From a bacterium (GTDB taxonomy: Bacteria; Zixibacteria; MSB-5A5; GN15; FEB-12): 44,683 nucleotides of DNA. The position numbers and the translations under genes are program-made. The stretch is taken from positions 1 to 44,683 of the forward strand of contig JARGFS010000006.1 in the NCBI GenBank assembly GCA_029211095.1, read 5' to 3'. The notes under the pieces are model-generated. The model saw nothing but the letters and a program-made list of their open reading frames with translations, searched no databases and was not told the DNA's origin. Below, piece by piece: positions 24,448-30,874 of the stretch. Every line of letters starts with the position of its first letter. Position 1 is the first letter of the stretch.

Positions 24448-24963
24448 ATGAAGAGAGTTGTCGTATTTTTGGGCATACTGGCTCTGGCTGTAGCTTTGGC
24501 CTGGGCTGGCGACAAAGAGAATTCCGAGAAGCCTGAGAAAGCTGAAAAAGCCGAGGATACCAAGAAAGTGGAAAAAGAGGCTGATGGAGAGATGAGCGAA
24601 GACTTGAAGTGGATCACAACTGAGACCGGCCTGAAATATGTTGACCTGGTTGAAGGGGACGGAGAGGAGATAGTCGCGGGCAATGTTGTAAATATGCACT
24701 ATACCCTCTGGCTGGTTGGCGAAGATGGCAAGAAGGGGAAGCGGATTCAGAGTTCAAAAGACAGCAATCAGCCGTTCAAGACCAGTATTCCCGGCCGCCT
24801 GATTCAGGCTTGGAACGAGGGTGTCCCGGGAATGAAACAGGGAGGCACGCGGTTGCTGCTCTCTCCGCCGGAACTGGCCTATGGTCCTCGTGGAATGGGA
24901 GGGATGATTCCACCAAATGCAACTCTCTTCTTTGAAATCGAGTGTCTTGAGATTATAAAATAA
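24448..24963 (+). CDS. FKBP-type peptidyl-prolyl isomerase, periplasmic
   Basis: 171-residue exported prolyl isomerase. Signal peptide (VVVFLGILALAVALAWA), then a Lys/Glu-rich linker (about 21-50) and the FKBP domain (about 55-171) with VVNMHYTLW, IQAWNEGVPGMKQGG, PPELAYGPRGMGGMIPPNATLFFEIEC. It probably helps folding of envelope proteins. The ATG follows AGGAGAAA. It is the last gene of the lon run and is closed by a strong terminator. Confidence 0.9.
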   Translation: MKRVVVFLGILALAVALAWAGDKENSEKPEKAEKAEDTKKVEKEADGEMSEDLKWITTETGLKYVDLVEGDGEEIVAGNVVNMHYTLWLVGEDGKKGKRIQSSKDSNQPFKTSIPGRLIQAWNEGVPGMKQGGTRLLLSPPELAYGPRGMGGMIPPNATLFFEIECLEIIK

Positions 24964-24990
24964 GAAATCTGTCATAGGATTCGGTTTAAG

Positions 24991-25020
24991 AGACGTCGTG
25001 GGTTCGCGACGTCTTTTTTT
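24991..25020 (+). terminator. Rho-independent terminator after the FKBP gene
   Basis: AGACGTCG/CGACGTCT stem with an 8-nt loop and seven T. Confidence 0.9.
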
Positions 25021-25047
25021 ATGAAATGTCTTTCCTGAATCAGAGTC

Positions 25048-25116
25048 AAAAAAAAACGACGCCCTTAAGGAGCGCCGTTAATATCGAGAGGTAAGAAGTA
25101 TGCTTTGTTAGTTGCT
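25048..25116 (-). ncRNA. Candidate small RNA downstream of the membrane-protein gene
   Basis: On the minus strand an imperfect GC hairpin (25056-25079) followed by nine T forms a terminator. About 70 nt upstream is a TATATT -10 element with a tandem TGACA repeat. The RNA would be about 68 nt without an ORF. The same terminator could simply end the 25188-25934 transcript, which is on the same strand. Confidence 0.4.
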
Positions 25117-25122
25117 GAAACG

Positions 25123-25164
25123 AATATAGGCGGAATAAGTGTTCAAATGTCATAACTCTGTCAT
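25123..25164 (-). promoter_or_regulatory. Tandem TGACA (Pho-box-like) promoter of the small RNA
   Basis: Direct repeat with 11-bp period at 25147-25164 (plus strand ATGTCAT-AACT-CTGTCAT, like an E. coli Pho box), then 18 nt, then -10 TATATT (25128-25123). Its layout matches the upstream region of the 25188-25934 gene. Confidence 0.45.
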
Positions 25165-25187
25165 GACAATAGAGAAATCTCAATTAA

Positions 25188-25934
25188 TTACCCATTCTCC
25201 TCGGCAAGCGGTATTTTTTCGTAATTGGTTGTATCGCTATTACTTACAAGACCCGGTTGGCGACGACAGTAGTTATACCCCACCCAAATCAATATTAATC
25301 CAAGCAATTCGCCAATGTATAGAGCCTCGGTGTAGCCGGCCCGACTCAAACCGCCACCAACCCCCGGAAGAATAGCGCCGATAGCAATGTAGATATTTCC
25401 GATAAAACGGTTTCTCGTTTCCGGCCTTTTCCGATATTGCGAAGCTGAATAAAATGCACCGCCAATCAGCACAATGGCCGCCCAGCTGTTTACAATTGGA
25501 GAAACAAGTCTGATCGACTGCCACTCCAACAGTGACCCGTTGGGAGTGCTATTAGCAATCAAGTTCATTCGTATCGGTGATTGTATCACAAAGAAGGATG
25601 TTATAGTCACTAAAACAATCAGACTGGCCGCAGAAAAATGACCGGTTCTCTTTCCAAAGAGTAAATAGGCGGTTCCAATGGCGAGCGGAGCTCCTCCTAA
25701 TAGGGCACCTGCTATATACCATGACTTAAACACCAGTTCGCTATAGCCAAAGAGCGTATAGAGACTCTCCATTAGGGTACCAAGTCCGTATATGGCCACG
25801 CCCATTCCCCACCAAAGCAGGTGAATATTCCCGACTGCAGGTGCGTACCGTCTCAATATACTTACCGCAAAAACGGCCGACATCAGAGTTGTCAGTATTG
25901 GCAGATAATGTACGACTTGATAAGCAGTCTCCAT
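25188..25934 (-). CDS. Unknown polytopic membrane protein
   Basis: 248-residue protein with about seven hydrophobic segments, including VVHYLPILTTLMSAVFAVSIL, LLWWGMGVAIYGLGTL, ALLGGAPLAIGTAYLLFG, SLIVLVTITSFFVI and ELLGLILIWVGYNYC. The N terminus likely faces outside with a 7TM topology. I do not recognise a family. The ATG at 25934 follows GGAAGGGA. Upstream is a tandem TGACA element matching that of the small RNA downstream, so the two are probably co-regulated. Confidence 0.7.
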   Translation of the reverse strand: METAYQVVHYLPILTTLMSAVFAVSILRRYAPAVGNIHLLWWGMGVAIYGLGTLMESLYTLFGYSELVFKSWYIAGALLGGAPLAIGTAYLLFGKRTGHFSAASLIVLVTITSFFVIQSPIRMNLIANSTPNGSLLEWQSIRLVSPIVNSWAAIVLIGGAFYSASQYRKRPETRNRFIGNIYIAIGAILPGVGGGLSRAGYTEALYIGELLGLILIWVGYNYCRRQPGLVSNSDTTNYEKIPLAEENG

Positions 25935-25967
25935 GAATCCCTTCCGTCAATAGTGATTTTCTCTCGC

Positions 25968-26009
25968 AACGTAGGCTGTATTACTCCAACATTGTCACAA
26001 GATTGTCAC
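25968..26009 (-). promoter_or_regulatory. Tandem TGACA (Pho-box-like) promoter of the membrane-protein gene
   Basis: Direct repeat TTGTCAC-AAGA-TTGTCAC at 25992-26009 (7-4-7 spacing on the plus strand), then 18 nt, then -10 TACGTT (25973-25968 on minus). Read on the minus strand, GTGACA plus a 19-nt spacer forms the -35 to -10 pair. The leader to the ATG is about 27 nt. Confidence 0.45.
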
Positions 26010-26052
26010 TTCCGTAAATCTGCGAGTCATTTGTAGGAGCGGCAGAAATGGG

Positions 26053-26081
26053 TTGACTTTACTGCTTATGCTGGATATTTT
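26053..26081 (+). promoter_or_regulatory. Promoter of tRNA-Lys
   Basis: TTGACT at 26053-26058, 17-nt spacer, TATTTT at 26076-26081, about 30 nt before the tRNA. Confidence 0.65.
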
Positions 26082-26111
26082 TTGAATTCCTTGATTTGAG
26101 AAGATCTTATC

Positions 26112-26183
26112 GGGGGTGTAGCTCAGGGGTAGAGCATCTGCCTTTTAAGCAGAGAGTCGATGGTTCGATCCCATCCACCCTCA
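26112..26183 (+). tRNA. tRNA-Lys (UUU)
   Basis: 72-nt cloverleaf. Acceptor GGGGGTG/CACCCTC with one G-U pair, anticodon stem TCTGC/GCAGA, loop CTTTTAA with anticodon TTT, T arm GATGG-TTCGATC-CCATC, discriminator A. CCA is not encoded. Confidence 0.96.
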
Positions 26184-26193
26184 TTTATTTTTG

Positions 26194-26229
26194 ACCACCG
26201 TGCAGGACCACAGTACGGTGGTTTTTTTT
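26194..26229 (+). terminator. Terminator after tRNA-Lys
   Basis: ACCACCGT/ACGGTGGT stem, 13-nt loop, eight T. Confidence 0.88.
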
Positions 26230-26292
26230 GTGTTCTTGTAATAGAAACTTCTGAAGGGCTAATAATAGGGGGGCAATTAGCTTAACAATCTA

Positions 26293-26320
26293 TTGTGAAT
26301 TGTCGATTTCAACTTATAAT
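26293..26320 (+). promoter_or_regulatory. Promoter of the hexaheme cytochrome gene
   Basis: TTGTGA at 26293-26298, 16-nt spacer, consensus TATAAT at 26315-26320. Confidence 0.55.
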
Positions 26321-26358
26321 ACTATTTAGAAAGAGTTTGAACTAAGGTGGTAGTCAAC

Positions 26359-27411
26359 TTGAAGACTCTCTTGATCGTCCAGATACTTTTGTTTGTTGTC
26401 ATGGTTCCGGCCGCCAATGGATTCCATCGGGATGGTGTTGCTCAGTGCGGAAGCTGTCATGTCATGCACAATCAGGAGGGTGGTGTAGTGATGTTACCGG
26501 GGGGCTCGCCGCAGTTACTCAACGATGCCAGTGCCAGTGGTGTCTGTCTTTCCTGTCATGGAGAACAATTCGGGGCAGTCTTGGGAATTGATCCCCTGGT
26601 ACCCCCGCCAGAATTCGGCGGCGGGAAATTTGTGTTTCTATTTGAGGATAATATCAATGATGGTCCCGCCGGCGCTGACAACCCAATAGGTGGATACGCC
26701 TCAGGTCACAGCATTATTGAGCCCTCGGTTGGACTTTCAGAAGATCCTGTTAACATGAGAGCTCCGGGCGGTACTTTCAGGTCCAACAAACTCTCCTGTG
26801 CCAGCTGCCATGACCCGCACGGAAATCAGAACTTCCAGATGCTGTATGGTGTCGGGCATATCAAGTCTTCAAATTACAATTTCAACTACCCCGCTCCTAT
26901 CGCCCAGAGTATTGACATCGCCAGTCGCCGAAGTGAGACTCAGGACAACCATACCGCCTATATTTCCGGGATGAGCGAATGGTGCGCTAATTGTCATGGC
27001 TTCTATCATGATCTGGTTGGGCGCGAAAGTCTGGAGCATGAGTTTAACCTTACTTTTGAGGAGTCTCAGATCTCTCGTTACAACAGCTACAGTGGGATTC
27101 AGAATCCCGATGGCGGAGACCCGGCCACATCGTACATTGTCGAAGTCCCTTTTGAAGATGCCAGTGCCACTATTAACAAAACCAGCGGTCCTACATCAAC
27201 CAGCAGAGTAATGTGCCTGACCTGCCACCGGGCCCACGGGAGCTCTTCGGTGGCCGCCGGTCGGTGGGATTTCCGAGTGACCTCTCTTGACTATGACGGA
27301 GTTGAATCCGGTTCCTACCCCATTCCGAGCCCTTACAACGGTCCCAACGAGCCGCCGCTTTGCAGCAAGTGCCATTCCACCGTGCCTTCTGCGCCAGCCA
27401 CTCAGGAGTGA
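26359..27411 (+). CDS. Multiheme (six CXXCH) c-type cytochrome
   Basis: About 350 residues, exported (signal LLIVQILLFVVMVPAANG). Six heme motifs in order: CGSCH, CLSCH, CASCH, CANCH, CLTCH and CSKCH. The pairs CASCHDPHG and CLTCHRAHG match the doubled-CXXCH pattern of periplasmic or surface electron carriers. Probable role is electron transfer in the envelope; partners are not visible. The TTG at 26359 is chosen because AAGGTGG lies 8 nt upstream; a GTG at 26347 gives four more residues without a better ribosome site. Single-gene unit. Confidence 0.88.
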   Translation: MKTLLIVQILLFVVMVPAANGFHRDGVAQCGSCHVMHNQEGGVVMLPGGSPQLLNDASASGVCLSCHGEQFGAVLGIDPLVPPPEFGGGKFVFLFEDNINDGPAGADNPIGGYASGHSIIEPSVGLSEDPVNMRAPGGTFRSNKLSCASCHDPHGNQNFQMLYGVGHIKSSNYNFNYPAPIAQSIDIASRRSETQDNHTAYISGMSEWCANCHGFYHDLVGRESLEHEFNLTFEESQISRYNSYSGIQNPDGGDPATSYIVEVPFEDASATINKTSGPTSTSRVMCLTCHRAHGSSSVAAGRWDFRVTSLDYDGVESGSYPIPSPYNGPNEPPLCSKCHSTVPSAPATQE

Positions 27412-27492
27412 TTCTTAATCTTTTGCCTTTCTTTTTAAAAGACCCTACAATTGGTCACCCGGCCTGAAGGCTGGACGGACAAGATAGAACTT

Positions 27493-27587
27493 AAAAAGAG
27501 TAACCCCCGGCTTCGGGGAGAAGCCGAGGGTTATAGGTGATAGGTTGGGAACATCTAAGCAATTTGAAATCAGTTTATTAACACTTC
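27493..27587 (-). ncRNA. Candidate small RNA upstream of asnS
   Basis: Minus-strand TTGAAA (27624-27619), 19-nt spacer and TATAAG (27599-27594) are followed about 90 nt later by a 13-bp stem with one mismatch (27502-27532, loop GGGGA on plus) and then CTCTTTTT. No ORF. The longer spacer and the CTC before the T-run make this weaker than the others. Confidence 0.35.
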
Positions 27588-27739
27588 ATATCTCTTATAC
27601 GGAAAGTCTCGGCCAGGGTTTCAATTTGCCGGTGAAAAAGAGACTTACAACGGTTAGCTGTTGCCAGATGCGACCGAATATATTTACTTAGACGACTGAT
27701 CCGAAAACTATTACCAGATTGCTTGTACCGGAGTCTAAA

Positions 27740-29140
27740 ATGGATTACAAAACCAGAACCAGAGTTGCCGCAATTCTTGTGGATGATAAGATCGCGGCAG
27801 GGACAGAAGTGACAATACTCGGGCTCGTGCGAACTCGCCGGGTTGGCAAAGAGGTCGCGTTTCTCGAAATCAACGATGGTTCCTGCATGGCCAATATTCA
27901 GGGCGTCATTGATCCACCTGATAAATTTGAGATTCTGGAAGAGATACAGACCGGAGCCGCCGTGCGCATGAAAGGGGAACTGGTAGCTTCACCCGGCGGT
28001 GGACAGAAATACGAACTGAAAGTCACCGACCTGGAGATGGTCGGGTCGGCCGGAACCGATTACCCACTGCAGAAAAAAAGGCACAGTTTTGAGTTTCTCA
28101 GAGAGATAGCGCATCTCCGCCCGAGAACCAACACCTTTGGGGCAGTGAACAGGATCAGATCCAAACTGGCCTACGGCATCCACCAGTTCTACCAGGAAAG
28201 AGGTTTTTATTATATTCACACGCCGTTGATTTCTGCTTCGGACTGCGAAGGGGCCGGTGAGATGTTCCGTGTTACCACCTTTGATCTGCCCCAAGTTCCC
28301 ACTGTGGATGGGAAAGTAGACTGGGACAAGGATTTCTTTGCCGCTGAGGCATACCTGGCCGTGTCCGGGCAACTCGAAGGGGAACTATTGGCGACCGCTC
28401 TCGGGGACATTTATACTTTCGGTCCGACTTTTAGAGCAGAGAATTCCAACACCAGCCGCCATGCCAGTGAATTCTGGATGATTGAACCGGAGATGGCCTG
28501 GGCGGAACTTGATGACAACATGGATTTGGCCGAGGAATTCCTGAAATATCTTCTGACCTATGTCTTTGACAAGTGTGGCGATGAAATGGATTTCTTCAGT
28601 AAGTGGGTCGATAAGGAACTTCGCCAAACCCTGGAGTCAGTCATCGAATCTGAATTTGTCCGTCTGCCGTATACCGAAGCAATAGCTGAATTAGAGAAAT
28701 CCAAAGACAGCTTTGAGTTCCCGGTCAAGTGGGGGATAGACATGCAGTCCGAGCATGAACGCTGGCTGACTGAGAAGCGGTTCAAGAAGCCGGTGATAGT
28801 CTATGACTACCCGGAAGAAATCAAAGCGTTCTATATGCGGGTCAACGATGACGGCAAGACTGTTCGCGCGATGGATGTCCTGGTGCCGCGCGTAGGCGAG
28901 ATTATCGGCGGGTCACAGCGCGAAGAAAGACTCGATATTCTGCAAGAGAGAATGACAAAACTGGGCATGGCCGATGATTTTGACAAATACCAATGGTACT
29001 TTGATATTCGCAAATACGGAAGCTGCCCGCATTCCGGCTTTGGTCTCGGGTTTGAACGGGCGATTATGTATATCACCGGCATGACCAACATTCGGGATGT
29101 AATCTCATTCCCGCGCGTCCCCCGCTGGGCCAAATTTTAA
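27740..29140 (+). CDS. asnS: Asparaginyl-tRNA synthetase
   Basis: 466-residue class IIb synthetase that charges tRNA-Asn. N-terminal OB-fold anticodon domain (VTILGLVRTRR, VAFLEINDGS), then the class II core: motif 1 near RIRSKLAYGIHQFYQERGF, motif 2 around FGPTFRAENSNTSRHASEFWMIEPE, motif 3 GFGLGFERAIMYITGMTNIRDV. The SASDCEGAGEMFRVTTFD insert separates AsnRS from AspRS. The ATG at 27740 is preceded by GGAG and gives the standard length. The C terminus ends FPRVPRWAKF as usual. Confidence 0.96.
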   Translation: MDYKTRTRVAAILVDDKIAAGTEVTILGLVRTRRVGKEVAFLEINDGSCMANIQGVIDPPDKFEILEEIQTGAAVRMKGELVASPGGGQKYELKVTDLEMVGSAGTDYPLQKKRHSFEFLREIAHLRPRTNTFGAVNRIRSKLAYGIHQFYQERGFYYIHTPLISASDCEGAGEMFRVTTFDLPQVPTVDGKVDWDKDFFAAEAYLAVSGQLEGELLATALGDIYTFGPTFRAENSNTSRHASEFWMIEPEMAWAELDDNMDLAEEFLKYLLTYVFDKCGDEMDFFSKWVDKELRQTLESVIESEFVRLPYTEAIAELEKSKDSFEFPVKWGIDMQSEHERWLTEKRFKKPVIVYDYPEEIKAFYMRVNDDGKTVRAMDVLVPRVGEIIGGSQREERLDILQERMTKLGMADDFDKYQWYFDIRKYGSCPHSGFGLGFERAIMYITGMTNIRDVISFPRVPRWAKF

Positions 29141-29205
29141 GCCACGAAGTGGCTTCTATGGCTTCCCCCTTCGACGGAGCACAGAATTAATTCTTATTTG
29201 AGTAG

Positions 29206-29243
29206 GGCGGGACCCTTTAGCGGTCCCGCCATTTTCTTTTTTT
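29206..29243 (+). terminator. Terminator after asnS
   Basis: GGCGGGACC/GGTCCCGCC stem, 7-nt loop, then a T-rich tail (ATTTTCTTTTTTT). Confidence 0.9.
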
Positions 29244-29265
29244 GGCAGAACTGCTAAAGCCTGTC

Positions 29266-29325
29266 CTGAGCCTGTCGAAGGGTAACTTGTTTTGGAGCGA
29301 AGCAATCATGCTTCGACAAGCTCAG
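29266..29325. repeat. REP-like inverted pair (REPIN-like)
   Basis: CTGAGCCTGTCGAAG (29266-29280) and CTTCGACAAGCTCAG (29311-29325) are inverted copies with one wobble pair, 30 nt apart. The motif resembles intergenic elements widespread in bacteria that can be moved in trans by RAYT transposases; no RAYT gene is in the window. Confidence 0.65.
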
Positions 29326-29804
29326 CATGACTTAGATTCATGGTGACAGGCTGATCTTCAGATTGGCTGTTCTTCCTGGATGTTCATAACGAAGGGGGGG
29401 GGTGACTTTCCCCAGCGGACCCAGACATAAAAGTGCCCCGTATCGGGGGGAGGGGGTACGACACGGGGCGAATAGACGGTCAGATGAAAGTGCAAGATGC
29501 GAATCACGACCGCCTAAGGCTTTTCTCTACTTCCTTAGATACTTAAACCACAAGAATGATCCAGGAAGTTCAAACAATTTATGATTTTATTAAGTTTCTT
29601 CAATTGTTTTCTCGGAGATTCAAGAATAGTTGCAGATACTTCAGTTCCCACAGCCATAGAACAATACTGGAAAAACAGTGTCCGTTATTTGCAACTCAGG
29701 GCAACAATCACTAAAGATGGTCCGTGCGGTCGGTGATTTTACTACTCTTAGGCGACTTAAGATAAGTTTTGTCTACATAAGTGAGAGCAGATTGTACTTT
29801 TTTT
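29326..29804. other. Gene-poor region before the sigma factor
   Basis: About 480 bases with no credible gene. It holds a run of ten G (29393-29402), the hairpin at 29435-29469, and AT-rich DNA near 29780-29804 leading to the sigma-factor promoter. Confidence 0.45.
29435..29469 (-). ncRNA. C-rich-loop hairpin, weak small-RNA candidate
   Basis: Stem GCCCCGT/ACGGGGC extended by a mismatch and three pairs, with a 13-nt loop that on the minus strand reads ACCCCCTCCCCC. The minus-strand tail is ACTTTT, a weak T-run. No clear promoter was found upstream on that strand. Confidence 0.25.
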
Positions 29805-29834
29805 TGAATCATTTTCCCCCTATTCTTGGTCTTA
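29805..29834 (+). promoter_or_regulatory. Putative ECF sigma-dependent box before the sigma gene
   Basis: TGAATCATTT (29805-29814), CTATT (29820-29824) and TCTTA (29830-29834). The same elements occur before the RND operon with spacing one base different. It overlaps the start codon at its 3' end. Confidence 0.45.
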
Positions 29835-30433
29835 TGAGCGAAAGAGAACTAATAGCACGGGCAAAAGCTGGTGATTTCAGCGCCTTTAGCGCATTAATCG
29901 ACAAACACAAGTCAAGGATTTACGGGCTGGCGAGAAAGTTGGCCGGCAATGACCAGGACGCCGAGGATATTATGCAGGATACCTTCCTGAAAGCGATAGA
30001 CAAGATTGGTCAGTTTCGCGGTGAGGCCGCTTTCGGAACCTGGCTCTATTCCATTGCTCTGAACGAGGGACGTTCCTTGCTTTCCAAACAGAAATGGACC
30101 GAGCTACAGCCGGTGGAAGCTTACTTGCCCTCTGGTGGTTCATCTGATATGCACAGTGAGCAGGCGGCCCGTCTTTTCGATTGGAAAGACCCCCATAAAC
30201 TGCTTGAACAGGAAGAACTTAGGGCAATTATTGACAATGCCATAGCGGAACTGCCTTATCAATATCGAGTCGCGTTCCTTCTCAGATATTCTGAGGAGCT
30301 CTCTATTAAAGAGATTTCAGAGCTTATTGGCGAATCAGTAGCGGCTACCAAATCACGGGTTCTTCGCGCCCGACTGGCTCTGCGTGATACTCTCTCCAGC
30401 TCATTTGAGGTGAAGTATGCCAAAAAAGTGTAG
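29834..30433 (+). CDS. ECF (extracytoplasmic function) RNA polymerase sigma factor
   Basis: 199-residue sigma-70-family factor of the two-domain ECF type. Region 2 covers about 20-85 (FSALIDKHKSRIYGLARKL, DAEDIMQDTFLKA, FGTWLYSIALNEGRSLL). Region 4 is near the C terminus (LPYQYRVAFLLRYSEELSIKEISELIGESVAATKSRV). The ATG at 29834 gives the usual ECF start MSERELIARAKAGD; there is no ribosome site before it, and the -10-like TATTCT is 7 nt upstream, hinting at a leaderless mRNA. Its stop overlaps the anti-sigma gene by 17 nt, the usual pairing. Confidence 0.92.
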   Translation: MSERELIARAKAGDFSAFSALIDKHKSRIYGLARKLAGNDQDAEDIMQDTFLKAIDKIGQFRGEAAFGTWLYSIALNEGRSLLSKQKWTELQPVEAYLPSGGSSDMHSEQAARLFDWKDPHKLLEQEELRAIIDNAIAELPYQYRVAFLLRYSEELSIKEISELIGESVAATKSRVLRARLALRDTLSSSFEVKYAKKV

Positions 30434-30674
30434 CGACTATATCCAGGACCTCAACGACTATCTCGACGGTGAAATTTCGCCCGAGCTGTGCGAAGAGATC
30501 GATAAGCATGTCGGTGAATGTAAGAACTGCCGTCTTATGGTAGACAGTATGAAAATGACCGTCAAGCTCTGCCGCGAAGGCAAGTCTGAGGAATTGCCGG
30601 TCCAACTCCAGGATAAACTCACTTCCCTGCTAAAAAAACGCTGGGACGAGAAGTTCAAATCCTCTCAAAAGTAA
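30417..30674 (+). CDS. Zinc-binding anti-sigma factor (ZAS type)
   Basis: 85-residue cytoplasmic protein: Cys5, YLDGEISPE, then the zinc motif H31-x3-C35-x2-C38 (HVGECKNC), typical of zf-HC2 anti-sigma factors. No membrane segment, so it senses a cytoplasmic signal such as redox state, or acts through partner proteins. It overlaps the sigma gene and is translated in its frame context. It should hold the ECF factor inactive until zinc release or a partner acts. Confidence 0.88.
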   Translation: MPKKCSDYIQDLNDYLDGEISPELCEEIDKHVGECKNCRLMVDSMKMTVKLCREGKSEELPVQLQDKLTSLLKKRWDEKFKSSQK

Positions 30675-30707
30675 TTCAGACGTCGCCCAATCGGCGTTAA
30701 TTTACCT

Positions 30708-30734
30708 AAAGGGGATGATTTACCCCCTTTTTTT
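30708..30734 (+). terminator. Terminator after the anti-sigma gene
   Basis: AAAGGGG/CCCCTTT stem with a 9-nt loop and seven T, separating the sigma pair from the RND operon. Confidence 0.75.
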
Positions 30735-30805
30735 AGAATCTTCCCATCTCACTATTGTGGATTAAAACTGCAATTATAAGATCAATTTACTGGCCAAATT
30801 TTCCC

Positions 30806-30834
30806 TGAATCATTTAGTTGGCTATTACATCTAA
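30806..30834 (+). promoter_or_regulatory. Putative ECF sigma-dependent box before the RND operon
   Basis: TGAATCATTT (30806-30815), CTATT (30822-30826) and TCTAA (30830-30834), matching the sigma-gene upstream region. TCTAA resembles ECF -10 elements. It lies 40 nt before the RND start codon. Confidence 0.5.
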
Positions 30835-30874
30835 TCGGAAAGTAGATAACTGCAGAAAAATTGTGAGGTGAGAT

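Noticed and set aside
27504-27620. T-box or riboswitch leader of asnS
   Set aside because: No T-box specifier or AGGGTGG-like core was seen; the hairpin has its T-run on the other strand.
29393-29402. Run of ten G as a functional element
   Set aside because: Could be a slipped homopolymer or sequencing artefact; no gene is affected.
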